Assembly: GCA_949126835.1 (NCBI GenBank)
Contig: OX421507.1
Coordinates: 6,298,605-6,362,604 of the forward strand
DNA: 64,000 nucleotides
Source: Anisus vortex
Taxonomy: Eukaryota; Mollusca; Gastropoda; Planorbidae
Direction of reading: 5' to 3'
The position numbers were made by a program, and so were the translations under genes. Shown piece after piece: positions 1 to 10,107 of the stretch (positions are counted from its first letter, which is position 1; every line of letters starts with the position of its first letter). Below the pieces are notes generated by a model, which saw only the letters and a program-made list of their open reading frames with translations, had not been told where the DNA came from and did not search any database.

Positions 1-1058
1 TCAGTGGATTCAGGACTTTCTTATAGGCAGAGAACAAACAGTGATAATAAATGGCTCTAAGTCATCACCAATAACAGTAAACTCAGGAGTTCCACAAGGA
101 ACTGTTCTAGGGCCCCTACTATTTCTAATTTACATTAATGATCTGCCAAATTGCATCAACACAGGCACAAAAGTAAGATTATTTGCTGATGATTGCATAA
201 TTTATAGAATAATAAAGACAGGAAAAGATAGTGAACTTTTACAAAAAGACCTAGATGAACTACAAAAATGGGAATCAAACTGGAGTATGTCTTTTCACCC
301 AGAAAAATGCCAACTAATAAGGGTATCCAAGAAAAAGAAACAAATAATAACAAACTACTTCATTCATGGTAAAGAACTAACTCAAACTAGCAATGCTAAG
401 TATCTAGGAGTAATAATAAATGATAAGTTATCTTGGAACCCTCACATTGATGAAGTAATTAAAAAATCAAACAAAACATTAGGATTCATAAAAAGGAACT
501 TTTACAAATGTAATAAGAATATAAAACTAAAATGCTATCTCACATTAGTTAGGCCTATACTAGAATATGCAGGATCTGTATGGGACCCATCAACTAAAGA
601 AAACATTAAAAAATTAGAACAAATTCAAAAAAGAGCTGCAAGGTTTATAACTAGTGAATATTCCCAATTGACAAGAGTAACACCATTAGTCAAATCACTA
701 AACCTAGAAACACTAGAGGACAGAAGGGCAAAGAGTAAAGTAGTAATAATACATAAGGCATTAAACTCTAATTTAGAAATACAACCCAATAACAATCTGT
801 TGCAAAGCTCAGATAAACATAAAGACAAAAACACCTTCCTTGTCCCTTATGCGAGAACAAATGCATATAAGTACTCTTTCTTCCCGAGTGGCATTCGGGC
901 ATGGAATGGGTTGCCTGAACAAACCAGGAAAACCAATAACCTAACATCATTTAAAACATTAATAAAAATGCAAGACTAGACTCGGACCACGGATGAGCGT
1001 AGGACGCAATAATCTTCTTTATAGAAGGAGCGTCTGTAATGTATAAGATAAGATAAGA
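1..1058 (+). mobile_element. Jockey/CR1-like LINE, 3' end with tail
   Basis: The open RT frame is followed by a short 3' UTR (980-1058) ending in a simple repeat, TAAGATAAGATAAGATG. The UTR contains AATAATCTTCTTTATAGAAG then GAGCGTCTGTAATG, a block that recurs about a dozen times in the window on both strands, usually as a 5'-truncated scrap. The AAGAT-type tail rather than poly(A) fits CR1/L2-like LINEs that prime on a short tail repeat. The 5' part is outside the window. Confidence 0.85.
2..979 (+). CDS. LINE reverse transcriptase, C-terminal part (runs off left edge)
   Basis: The frame is open from base 2, so no true start is in the window; the coding region is cut by the window edge. It encodes the palm and thumb of a non-LTR retrotransposon reverse transcriptase. 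It starts with WIQDFLIGR, followed by the GVPQGTVLGPLLFLIYINDLP block and the catalytic LFADD motif (near base 185). Thumb motifs follow: KYLGV, LVRPILEYAGSVWDP, and the C-terminal FFPSGIRAWNGLP, typical of Jockey/CR1/L2-like LINEs. No stop codon interrupts the 326 codons, so this is a young or recently active copy. The stop at 977-979 is followed by the LINE 3' tail. The clade cannot be fixed without the endonuclease and full RT. Closely related fragments lie at 15.2 kb and 22.1 kb. Confidence 0.9.
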   Translation, partial: QWIQDFLIGREQTVIINGSKSSPITVNSGVPQGTVLGPLLFLIYINDLPNCINTGTKVRLFADDCIIYRIIKTGKDSELLQKDLDELQKWESNWSMSFHPEKCQLIRVSKKKKQIITNYFIHGKELTQTSNAKYLGVIINDKLSWNPHIDEVIKKSNKTLGFIKRNFYKCNKNIKLKCYLTLVRPILEYAGSVWDPSTKENIKKLEQIQKRAARFITSEYSQLTRVTPLVKSLNLETLEDRRAKSKVVIIHKALNSNLEIQPNNNLLQSSDKHKDKNTFLVPYARTNAYKYSFFPSGIRAWNGLPEQTRKTNNLTSFKTLIKMQD

Positions 1059-1306
1059 TGTTCGTCAGACGAAACACGAATTAGGAGTTTTCTATACAAA
1101 AACAATTTACAGGCTAAGAGCGATGTGCGTAATTTATTGTATTCATAAGCGATGATCTATTAATAAACTATTATTATTGAGGAGATAGTTATAGTTCTTG
1201 TTATAATATATTTATGCATATAATGCAGAACAGACTTGCGCTATAACATTGATATTATATTGTAGTTCAATTTTATTTTATTTTTTTTATTTATTTTAGC
1301 CCTAAA
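1059..1306. other. AT-rich linker between LINE tail and hAT element
   Basis: No open frame of note. The last 50 bases are a pyrimidine-rich TTTATTTATTTTAG ending in an AG just before the ATG at 1307. This resembles a splice acceptor, as expected if the hAT transposase had a 5' untranslated exon. I could not find the hAT 5' terminal inverted repeat here. Confidence 0.4.
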
Positions 1307-3389
1307 ATGAGTGGACCAAGTAAAAGACAACGAACCTATAATTTTAACACTGAATGGGAGGAATCATATTGTTTCGTTAATTTGAAAAATAAATGCGTTT
1401 GTTTGTTTGTTGTGTGGTAGTAGCATTACAGTGCCGAAAAAACATAACGTTGAACGACACTTTCAGACAAATAGTGGCACTTTTAATGTGAATTATCCTC
1501 TTAAATCTGAAGTAAGAAAGAAAAAAATGTCTAATCTAAAACAAGTCTAACAGCACAACAGACTGTTTTCACTAGACATGTGGAAAATTCTAAAAAGGCC
1601 ACCATTGCTTCTTTCAAAATATCTCACATGCTCGCAAAAAAGAAGAAACCTTTCATTGATGGTGAGTTGTTTAAGGAACTATTTTTGACTTGTGCCGATT
1701 GTTTGTTTGATGGATTTTCGAACAAACGTGAAATTGTCTCAGCAATACAAGACTTACAGTTGTTAAATAACACAGTCACAAGAAGAATATATGCAATTTC
1801 AACAGACATACAAACTCAGTTAAAAACTGACTTGGAAATATGTGACTGGTTCTCGCTACAATTTGACGAGTCAACAGATATATCAGACACCGCACAGTTA
1901 GCAGTTATGGTGAGAATGGTGTTTAGTAACTTCACAGTAAAAGAGGATATGTTACAAATAACACCTATGAAAGGACAGACAAGGGGTGAGGATATTTATA
2001 ATACATTCAAAACATACGCCAAGTCAATAAATATGCCTTTGCACAAGCTGTCTGCAATAACCACTGATGGGGCGCCAGCAATGATGGGTAAAAACAAAGG
2101 ATTTATTGCCCTCTGCATGAAGGATGATTCATTTTCAAACTTCATGTCCTACCATTGTATTATCCACCAGGAAGCTCTGTGTTGTAAAATTTTGCCATTT
2201 GAACACCGACTTTTCAAGGCCCTGTTAGAAGATACTGAAGATAAAGAACATGATCTTATTCTGCATACTGAAGTACGTTGGCTTCGTAAAGGAAAGGTTC
2301 TTACAAGATTTGTGAGTTTAATTGAAGAAATAAAAACATTTATAAACGATAGAAAGGAAAATTATGATGAACTAGCTGACTCTGGCTGGCTGATTGATTT
2401 GGGATTTCTCACAGACATCATGGAAAAATTGAATTCTTTAAATTTGGAGTTGCAGGGTAAAGACAAAAGCATAGCTGAAATGATAAGCTCTATAAAGTCA
2501 TTTAAAGCTAAATTGGATTTGTTGATATCACATCTGCAGATCAATTCTCTCGTGCATTTCCCACATATGAAGAAAATGCTAGGTGACAATGAATTAAATG
2601 GGACATTATTTATTAAGCATCTTCAAGAGTTAAAAAAACAGTTTGAAGAGAGATTTTTGCAGTTTAAACATATTGAGCCAATAGTTTCCTTCTGTATCAA
2701 TCCTTTTACTTACCAAATAAATGTTATGGAAATAGCCGCATGTATTGCAGATTTTGTTCAAGGTAAGACAGAAGAACTAGAGTTAGAAATTTTGGACCTT
2801 AAGAATGATATTTTGCTAAAATCCTTAATGTCAGAGGACTTTTGGAATACAGTGGATAGAGAAAAATTCCCATTGTTGAAAAAAGCGGTATATAAAATTG
2901 AATCATTTTTCGATTCGACATATTTATGCGAATCATTGTTTTCAAACATGAACTTAATAAAATCAAGATATAGATCTCGACTCACCGATGAGCATCTTTA
3001 TGATTGTCTGCTAACAGGATTATCGTCATACGCTCCTAATTATGAAGCTCTGGCCAATGAAATGCAATGCCAAAGATCACATTGACTTTATTATATTTTG
3101 TAATTAAATGTTTTCTTTGTATTTGTGTGTTTTGTTTACTTTCTTTACGTTTTGTAAATACATTTCTCTGTGTGTATGCAATTTGAAAAAAATGCCACAT
3201 AATTTTATTATTTTGAAACATTTTTATTTATTATTTATTAATACATTATGACTATAAGAAAATAAGGAAATAAATTATGGGAAAATGACAAGTTATGGAA
3301 GGAATTTGTCGATTTAAAATAGGTGGTGCCCGCCACCCTACCGATATTTTAGAATGTGCTCTAGACTACAAAAAGGTTGGGAACCCCTG
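1307..3389 (+). mobile_element. hAT transposon (SCAND3/ZBED5/GTF2IRD2-like), 5' terminus not found
   Basis: The element begins with the coding start at 1307 (MSGPSKRQRTYNF). Next comes a BED-type zinc finger readable only across a frameshift near 1410 (CGSSITVPKKHNVERHFQT, the C..C/H..H pattern). A second frameshift near 1548 joins it to the long transposase frame. The 3' end is the hAT terminal repeat AAAAGGTTGGGAACCCCTG at 3371-3389. Immediately downstream, from 3391, the reading frame of a different hAT resumes, so this copy appears to lie inside that second element. The 5' terminal repeat (CAGGGGTTCCCAACC type) is not visible upstream. Confidence 0.8.
1580..3085 (+). CDS. hAT transposase, 501 codons, N-terminus lost to frameshift
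   Basis: DDE transposase of the hAT superfamily, closest in wording to SCAND3/ZBED5/GTF2IRD2-type proteins. Motifs in order: FDESTD at residues 95-100 (first catalytic Asp), TTDGAPAMMGKNKGF near 161-175 (second Asp), CIIHQEALCCK near 193-203, HTEVRWLRKGKVL near 229-241. The C-terminal dimerisation block (LCESLFSNMNLIKSRYRS, then LTDEHL) starts near 449 and carries the usual Glu. The frame is open for 1.5 kb, unlike most elements here. Family members usually have about 25 more residues between the HQEAL motif and LFKALLED; here FEH joins HRLFKALL directly, so a small in-frame deletion is likely. The ATG at 1580 is only the first in the open frame; the natural start was 1307. Probably inactive because the BED finger is out of frame. 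Confidence 0.88.
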   Translation: MENSKKATIASFKISHMLAKKKKPFIDGELFKELFLTCADCLFDGFSNKREIVSAIQDLQLLNNTVTRRIYAISTDIQTQLKTDLEICDWFSLQFDESTDISDTAQLAVMVRMVFSNFTVKEDMLQITPMKGQTRGEDIYNTFKTYAKSINMPLHKLSAITTDGAPAMMGKNKGFIALCMKDDSFSNFMSYHCIIHQEALCCKILPFEHRLFKALLEDTEDKEHDLILHTEVRWLRKGKVLTRFVSLIEEIKTFINDRKENYDELADSGWLIDLGFLTDIMEKLNSLNLELQGKDKSIAEMISSIKSFKAKLDLLISHLQINSLVHFPHMKKMLGDNELNGTLFIKHLQELKKQFEERFLQFKHIEPIVSFCINPFTYQINVMEIAACIADFVQGKTEELELEILDLKNDILLKSLMSEDFWNTVDREKFPLLKKAVYKIESFFDSTYLCESLFSNMNLIKSRYRSRLTDEHLYDCLLTGLSSYAPNYEALANEMQCQRSH

Positions 3390-3390
3390 T

Positions 3391-4747
3391 TTCAGAGGGT
3401 CCATTGAAAGAGTTGGAGAAGTAATGGGAATTTCCTGAATCTAGTAGAATTACTTGCAAAGTTTGGTTTAGTAATGGGGGAACATCTTCGACGTGTTACC
3501 AATGCAGAAATTCATGATCATTACCTGGGGAAGAAGATTCAAAACGAGCTCATTACTGTAGTACCTGATGCATTTATGAATGCTATCCTTCGAGACATCA
3601 AGAATGCAAAGTATTTTTCAGTAATATTAGAGTGTACTCCATACATAAGTCACAAAGAGCAGATGTCATTAACTATCCGGTATGTATCAGATGAGGTTAA
3701 TGTGGAAGAGCCTGTGGTTATACATGAACGTTTTATCAAGTTTCTTCCTGTGGAAAGTACTACTGGACAGGACTTATGCGATGTTTATGACTTATGTGAA
3801 TGAGCTGGAAAAGTTTGAACTAAATATTCAAAATATTCGTGGATAAGGTTATGATATTGTGCCAACATGAAAGGCGTCCATTCTGGAGTTCAAAAACGGC
3901 TTTTAAATATTAACAACATAGCATTTTTTACTCCATGTGAGAGTCATAATTACAATCTGGTTGTAGCAGACCTGGTCAATGTGAGTAAATTTTGTGCAAT
4001 GGATTTGTACAACAACTTGATGACTTGGCTAACTGAGAGTTGATGGGTTTGTTTAGATTCTTGTTACAGCAAAGGAATGGGCCGAAAACATGAAAGTAGT
4101 TGCAATCTTTCCAGCCAAACGTCAAAGAAAAAAGGCTGTAAGATAAATCTGTGGAAAACTTCACACCTGGAAATGCTGAAGATGACTACTTGATAAATTG
4201 CTTCAACAGAATTGTGGACACTGAAATTCAGTCCTTGCAGTCGAGATTTGAACAGCTGAAATCAAATCATAATCTATTAGGGTTTCTTGTCAGCTTCAAG
4301 AGCCTTCAGTGTGATGACATACGAAAGTTTACAGAGAGCCTCGAGCAAGCATTGATGTCATCAACAAACCAGTCGACAGATATATGTGGGCGAGAATGAG
4401 CTGGTGAAATGGAATCTTTAAGACATATTCTACCAAATACCACCAAAACACCGGTAGAAATTTTGACTTATCTGTCCACTAATGAAATATACACAGCTTT
4501 CCCAAACTACTTTGTTGCAGTCAGACAATTTTTAACAATACCCGTAACTGTGGCATCTGGTGAAAGAAGCTTCTCGCGCCTCAAACTAATCAAGAATTAC
4601 TTGAGGTCAACAATTTATAAAGATTGATTGAACAACTTGGCTATTCTCGCTATTGAGCATGATCTATGTGGAAAACAGAATTTGGGTGATATACTGTATG
4701 ACTTCGATACACGCAAAGCTAGTAAAGTAAAGTTAATTCGATCGTGA
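3391..4747 (+). pseudogene. ZMYM1-like hAT transposase, fragmented
   Basis: Pieces of a TTF/ZMYM1-type hAT transposase in several frames. From 3391: FRGSIERVGEVMG, frameshift, NFLNLVELLAKFGLVMGE, EIHDHYLGKKIQNELI, then AKYFSVILECTPYISHKEQM (the LDCTPDVSHQEQM motif of the family, with a Glu in place of the first Asp). After a degraded middle, 4151-4747 carries the C-terminal half: DDIRKFTESLEQAL, an internal stop at 4397, SLRHILPNTTKTPVEILTYL, then the dimerisation block LTIPVTVASGERSFSRLKLI and KNYLRST. Several stops and frameshifts make it non-functional. The hAT ending at 3389 lies directly against its 5' end. Confidence 0.85.
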
Positions 4748-4898
4748 TTTTGTACTTAGTAAATAATTAATAAAATGCAAAGACGATTTTTTTTTATTAC
4801 AAAATCTTTATTTTCACTTATTATCCTTATCCATACACAGACTGGGCCCCGAGCAATCCGTTTCGCATAGGGCCCCGCAATAGCTAGGACCGGCCCTG
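4748..4898 (+). repeat. 3' end of the ZMYM1-like hAT with terminal inverted repeat
   Basis: The untranslated end finishes with CTAGGACCGGCCCTG at 4884-4898, the 3' terminal repeat typical of hAT elements that begin CAGGGCCGGTCCTAG. No matching 5' repeat was found upstream, so the element is 5'-incomplete. Confidence 0.75.
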
Positions 4899-4936
4899 CC
4901 CCTATGGGTCAATTGGGTCCGATGGGATTACTACCA
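4899..4936 (+). mobile_element. SINE-1 3' end
   Basis: CCTATGGGTCAATTGGGTCC followed by GATGGGATTACTA matches the last 35 bases of the tRNA-headed SINE seen in full at 28379 and 31631. The hAT above ends against it, so the hAT probably inserted in a SINE. Confidence 0.6.
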
Positions 4937-5188
4937 GTCAAGAAATACTATATTCATAACTAGCTAAATTGCCCGTCATTGTACGGGGTAACAATTAGCC
5001 TACATTTTCATTACAAAAAAAAAGGAGAATCAAAGCTAGGCCACCCCGGGTGTACACCTACTACTGAGTACACCTGTGAGATAAAATATCCCTAGTTAAA
5101 TGACAATGAGGTCACATTGACCAACGGGCACCATAATCGACACGAACATCCAAGCATAATATTTATATATATGTATATATCATCAGTA

Positions 5189-5372
5189 TCATCCATCCAT
5201 TGACCGTTGTGATCGTTGGGGGAAGCGAATGGACACCTCAGCGGTCAACTTTCTCCACTTTTGCCTATCTTGAGCGGTTGTCAATAGTTGAGTCAACTTC
5301 AGCCCTGTCCAATATTTTATGTTGTCGACGGCCTCTTCGACGTCCACCTTCTAAAGTGCCTTGGAGGATTTT
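5189..5372 (-). pseudogene. RTE-like LINE, last ~60 codons
   Basis: Read on the minus strand: LEGGRRRGRRQHKILDRAEV, a frameshift, then QDRQKWRKLTAEVSIRFPQR, ending in SMDG and a stop at 5189-5191. The GRRRGR basic block and the DRxxWR ending are the C-terminus common to RTE/Proto2-like LINEs of molluscs. It is 5'-truncated at a T-run (5369-5382). A related but distinct fragment is at 15386-16080. Confidence 0.65.
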
Positions 5373-5538
5373 TTTTTTTTTGGCAGGTTATTATGCCGCA
5401 CCACGGATCGAACCATGCCCTGTTACGAGTTCATATCTCTTGAGGTTCTAATTCCGTACAACACTTTCACACCAAAATGAAATTAACTCCAAAACTTGTG
5501 TAACACATATCAAATTTAATATATATATATATATATAT

Positions 5539-6810
5539 GTTACGGCCAAAGCCCGAAGTGCGACCAGATCGCGATCTGGCCGGCCAGATCGCGCTTTGGC
5601 CGACGCGCTTGGCCAATGTCCGATGTGTTTGAAATTGCTAGTGTTTACGCTACTTTGGCCGGCCACTTCGCGATGTGGCTGGCAATCCCTGGCCAATGTC
5701 CGATGTACTGATGCTAGAATGTTCGGTAGGTGGCACAGGTGTGATGCGGCTTGCATAGGGTAGCAAGGACAGTGATACATACGCTGTGACGATAATTTTC
5801 TGTTCATCTTCTGCTTTTCAGAGAAAGTCCTGCCGAAGTGGTCACTAATTATCAAGGAAATTAATTATCACACGATTTAGTAAACTATCTACCTGGATAA
5901 AAACACCATTTGCGTCATAAATTGACTGTTGCTGTCTGTGAGTAGAGGATTGACTTTTGATAATCCACAAAGGTGGTCAGGTCAGGCAGGAGCGACCGTA
6001 ATTTTATCTAGCCATTGTCCGCGCGGTCTAAGTATAGTTTCATGTGTTGTCTAAACATGGGTGGGGCCGCCAGTCGCAATGACAAAGAGCTTGTTTAATT
6101 TTATGATAATAGATAGAGAGGGAGTGTCAATACTGTACAGGACAGGGCCACCATTGATCTCGTTACTTACATCGACGACCGCGAAAACTCCCTCCCAGCC
6201 CCACCCCATTGACGGACCCTCGAAGCCACAAGCGATCGGAATGTTTGGACAAAGGGATCGGAGACAGACATGTGACTTTAAAGTCCACCCACTCTTTTCT
6301 CATTGGTCCATGTTATATTATGTGGGTAGATCTTCCTTGTTTTAAAAACGCCCCAAACACGACTGTACGCACTTATTTCCTTTTGGATTTTAGTATTGTA
6401 AGACAACTGATGATAGAGATTGAAAATTTACTATAATAAACTAATTAGACTGATTTTTTAATTTATTTTAATTAAAGATTGATAATTTACTATAATAAAC
6501 TAATTTGACTGATTTTTTAATTTATTTTAATTAAAGATTGATAATTTACTTATATAATAAACTATTTTGACTGATTATGTAATTTAGTATAATTAATAAT
6601 CACTATAGGCCTAATGTGATAATTACGGTATAAAAACACTCGAAATCTCCTCAGGACCTTCTTAATCGGGCTTTGGCCGATCGCCCCTGGCCATTTCGCG
6701 ATCTGGCCGGCCAAGGTCCGAAATCAAGAACAGATCGGGCTTTGGCCGGTCAAATGTGAGGTGATATTGGCCACTTCGCGATCTGGCCGACTTCGGGCTT
6801 TGGCCGTAAC
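5539..6810. mobile_element. Foldback-like DNA element with GGCC-rich palindromic ends
   Basis: Both ends carry the same inverted terminus, GTTACGGCCAAAGCCC at the left and its complement GGGCTTTGGCCGTAAC at the right (ends at 6810). Inside each end for 150-180 bases are repeated, partly palindromic blocks such as CCAGATCGCGATCTGG and GGCCACTTCGCGATCTGG. The element sits in an (AT)n tract, so any target duplication (AT/ATAT) is uninformative. No transposase frame is visible, so it is non-autonomous. The GC-rich termini contrast with the AT-rich interior and surroundings. Confidence 0.75.
6418..6600. repeat. 59-bp tandem repeat, about 3 copies
   Basis: Units start at 6418, 6477 and 6536 with GATTGATAATTTAC; spacing is exactly 59. 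The third unit is more diverged. The array is internal to the foldback-like element. Confidence 0.9.
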
Positions 6811-7261
6811 ATATACACTGACATAAAAGTTACATTGCTGACTGCACTCTACAACACGATATCTTACTGAATCGCTCAACATCTACCCTACTATCAACTA
6901 TCTATACATCTATATCTGTGACTAGTCTCTAACTCTAACCAGTGGACACCTCGATAGCAAAATCTACACTTTATCTAACATACGCTGTTCAACACTACAC
7001 CCTCCCCACCTCAACACTCCGGACCATCACTCTCTCCAACTGATACGTTTTCTAATCAAGTGCCACAAGTGAAAGTGGGCCAGGGTAAAATAAAGAGAAT
7101 GCATCTAGGTTAGAGCAACACACTGTGGTAGGCCGTTGAAAAAACATTCCCACTCACGATTTCAATTTTACTTATCCATCTTCCCCCCTTTCTCTCTCAA
7201 CATCCAGCCAGTTTCATGTTAACCCTATGTAGGTCTCTAACGAATTGCTCACTTATTCTAC
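6811..7261. other. No gene seen
   Basis: Unremarkable mixed-composition sequence. I see no open frame, RNA gene or recognisable repeat. Confidence 0.4.
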
Positions 7262-7799
7262 CTATATATGCGGATCAAATTTCCCCCAGTGTTGTTTCAT
7301 CGAATAATTTGATCTCGCCATGCTTGTAACACACTCTGATCCCTTTCTCTCACTAGCTCTATCTTTTTTCACAATAACGATAACTCTAGGTTCCTTCTCT
7401 TTGTTGGATTTCCAGTTTTGTTTAACTTTAGATCTATTTCTACTTTCCTTCAGTTCATGAGTGAATTCCCTACAGCTACTCATCTTATTAAATATGTCCC
7501 ACCTTTAAACAACGATAGCACACCACACTTTTCATACGATTCTTATAAATCTTATGACAATTTTTCAATTTGTGACCAACCCTCCTGCAGTAACTACAAT
7601 AAGCTTCCTTTAGTTTTGGCTCCCTATTTTGTATCTTATGCAACATTCCTACTTTTCCCCTTACATCCTTTATATCCCCTGTACATGTCTCTATAATGGG
7701 CATATTCCTACTTGAATTGAGTTCATTATCAGTGAATGATAACAGCGGTGCACCGTTCATGTCACCCCTCTTGATGACAATTTCCACCAATCTATCTAC
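7262..7799 (-). pseudogene. CCHC zinc-knuckle (gag/ORF1-like) relic
   Basis: On the minus strand from 7799: VEIVIKRGDMNGAPLLSFTD, then two retroviral-type zinc knuckles, CSYCRRVGHKLKNC and CYRCLKVGH. A one-base frameshift near 7488 leads into FNKMSSCREFTHELKESR and a Lys/Arg-rich stretch ending at 7262. The second knuckle is incomplete because the frameshift falls in it. Such proteins bind retrotransposon RNA. No reverse transcriptase is adjacent, so the parent (LTR element or LINE ORF1) cannot be told. The upstream side abuts a minisatellite. Confidence 0.65.
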
Positions 7800-7825
7800 C
7801 GTCTCCTGAAGAACCCCAATCTACT

Positions 7826-8295
7826 CTTACTACTCTTCGTCTTTCTCGTCTCTATCTTCTCTTACTACTCTCTCTCTTTCTCGTCACTATCTTCTCTTAT
7901 TACTCTCTCTCTTTCTCGTCTCTATCTTCTCTTACTACTCTCTCTCTTTCTCGTCTCTATCTTCTCTTACTACTCTCTCTCTTTCTCGTCACTATCTTCT
8001 CTTACTACTCTCTCTCTTTCTCGTCTCTATCTTCTCTTACTACTCTCTCTCTTTCTCGTCACTATCTTCTCTTACTACTCTCTCTCTTTCTCGTCTCTAT
8101 CTTCTCTTACTACTCTCTCTCTTTCTCGTCACTATCTTCTCTTACTACTCTCTCTCTTTCTCGTCTCTATCTTCTCTTACTACTCTCTCTCTTTCTCGTC
8201 TCTATCTTCTCTTACTACCCTTCTCTTTCTCGTCTCTATCTTCTCTTACTACCCTTCTCTTTCTCGTCTCTATCTTCTCTTACTACTCTCTCCCT
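7826..8295. repeat. 35-bp pyrimidine-rich minisatellite, about 13 copies
   Basis: Unit CTTACTACTCTCTCTCTTTC followed by TCGTCTCTATCTTCT. Starts at 7861, 7896, 7931, 7966, 8001 and so on are exactly 35 apart. One strand is almost purely C and T. Units differ mainly at one site (GTCACTAT versus GTCTCTAT), and the two types alternate for most of the array. The last two units are shortened to about 33 bases. Confidence 0.95.
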
Positions 8296-8914
8296 TACAT
8301 CTTTTATTCCATTTTTCTCCCTACCCACACTTTGCCTTCGAGACCCATCTCTCTTCCCGCTTCAAAAAGATCCGTCAGATCATATTCATACATTTTCAAG
8401 AATGACTTAGATAAATACCGTATGTAGTTTATGACAGCTTAGGCCTACAGACAAAACAGAATGGTCTATACAACGATTTGTTTACGTTGCTACAAGCAGA
8501 CCATATTTTAACATCCACTGTAATGTTTAAAAAACCATACAGAAATTCTGACAAGTAGCAACGAACAAAACCTATAGATATGTAAAATATATCATAAAGT
8601 CCTCAAATAGACAACAACAAAAAACACCAAACTAACATAAAATGAACTTATCTTTGTATCCAACTGTAACTAAACTCGACTCCCTCACCACAATGCCCAT
8701 TTGCGCCGTTTGATTGTTGCCATGATGTTTTCTTGAAGGCGCGCAATTGAGGATATTTTGTCCCAGACTCATTAGTCCCGTGTTCTACGTAAGAGATTCG
8801 AATGCCTGCAACTTTATAAGTATATTTTCTGCTTGAGTACTAATAGTTCTTTTATTTTCTTAAAAATATGCTAAGAGTCAAGTCAGGTTTCTATTTGTCA
8901 GGATGAATAAAGAG
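8296..8914. other. No gene seen
   Basis: About 600 bases without a supportable frame or recognised repeat. One TAGGCCTA palindrome lies at 8440. Confidence 0.4.
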
Positions 8915-9117
8915 GACATGGTGGCAGTGCGGCTCCGAAGGTCCTGGGTCCCTGAGTCTACCCAGCTCTGATGGGTACCTGACCTTAGATGGGGTAAAGT
9001 AAAGGCGGCTGTGCATAGTGCTGGCCACATAGTCACCTAATAAGCTGTGGCTACAGAAACTGGTGAACGCTGCTTCACATGATCAATTTGGTGCGACGTG
9101 TATTTTACTTAGGACCA
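8915..9117 (+). mobile_element. SINE-1 copy lacking most of the tRNA head
   Basis: CTCCGAAGGTCCTGGGT, then a jump past the B box to CTGAGTCTACCCAGCTCTG and the complete SINE body to GATCAATTTGGTGCGACG. The internal deletion removed the GGTTCGAATCC B box, so it cannot be a pol III source gene. Confidence 0.85.
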
Positions 9118-9169
9118 ATAAAGCATTCTTATCTTTTCTTAAGTAGATTTTAGTATTGTTTGTATAATA

Positions 9170-9324
9170 AACTCATAATCGTTTGAACTCATAATCGTTT
9201 GAACTCATAATCGTTTGAACTCATAATCTTTTAAACTCATAATCGTTTGAACTCATAATCGTTTGAACTCATAATCGTTTGAACTCATAATCGTTTGAAC
9301 TCATAATCGTTTGAACTCATAATC
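9170..9324. repeat. 16-bp tandem repeat, about 9.7 copies
   Basis: Unit AACTCATAATCGTTTG repeated almost without change; one unit reads ATCTTTTA instead of ATCGTTTG. The low divergence suggests recent expansion. Confidence 0.95.
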
Positions 9325-9710
9325 AACAATTTGAAAAAGACAAAGATTAATAAAAAAAAGACGAGAAAAAAAGACGATATTAGACCTATCATACTTTACA
9401 TGAATAAAACTTCGCTTTAAAAGGTCATTGGTACTTCCCGCCAAAATGTCACGTCGCGTCTGATAGTGAATGAAACCAGTTCTACTAAGTATGTGTGTGA
9501 ACTGGCACAGCTTATCAAATCCTTGTTGTTGTTTTTTTGTTCACAAACACGGTTACCTTGACCTGTACTTTACACGTAATGACGTAATGTGACCTACTTA
9601 TCGGGACTATCTTCTTGGTGGGGGCATGGGTGAAGTCAATGGTTTATCTTAGTGCTCTAGCGATACAGCATATAATGTATAATAATACCCGCCTACAGTT
9701 CGTCTAGAAA

Positions 9711-9948
9711 GGGCACAGTGGTCGAGTCGGCAGCGCGTTCGGCTGGCGTACCGAGGGTCCTGGGTTGGAATCCTGTTGAAGGCTAGGGCTTGTTCCCGGG
9801 TCTGGAGCAGTGTCCCTGAGCCTACCAAGCTTTGATGGGAACCTGACACTAGTTTGAGTAAATTAAAGGCCACACAATCTTTGAATATGCCGCGGTCACA
9901 TAAACCGGCCTATGGATCAATTTGGTCTGACGGGATACTTTACTTACA
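9711..9948 (+). mobile_element. SINE-1 copy
   Basis: tRNA-like head with A box GTGGTCGAGTCGG and B box-like GGTTGGAATCC, then the family body (CTGAGCCTACCAAGC, CCTATGGATCAATTTGG, GACGGGATACTTTACTTAC). A deletion removed part of the body around the GGCTGTGCATTGTGCTGG block. Confidence 0.9.
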
Positions 9949-10107
9949 CCCTTTAATTGGCACTGAGATTGATGTGCAACTACACCATATACAGATACAA
10001 ATACACAAAGCAACAGCCATTTACAGAAAAATATACACATAATTAGTGTGCAAAATCTTCCAGTTTATAATTAAACAAGAAAACCGTAAAAACAAAGTTT
10101 TTATTAT

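Noticed and set aside
5448..5855. 135-codon minus frame
   Set aside because: It runs through an (AT)n tract and the foldback-like terminus; no domain.
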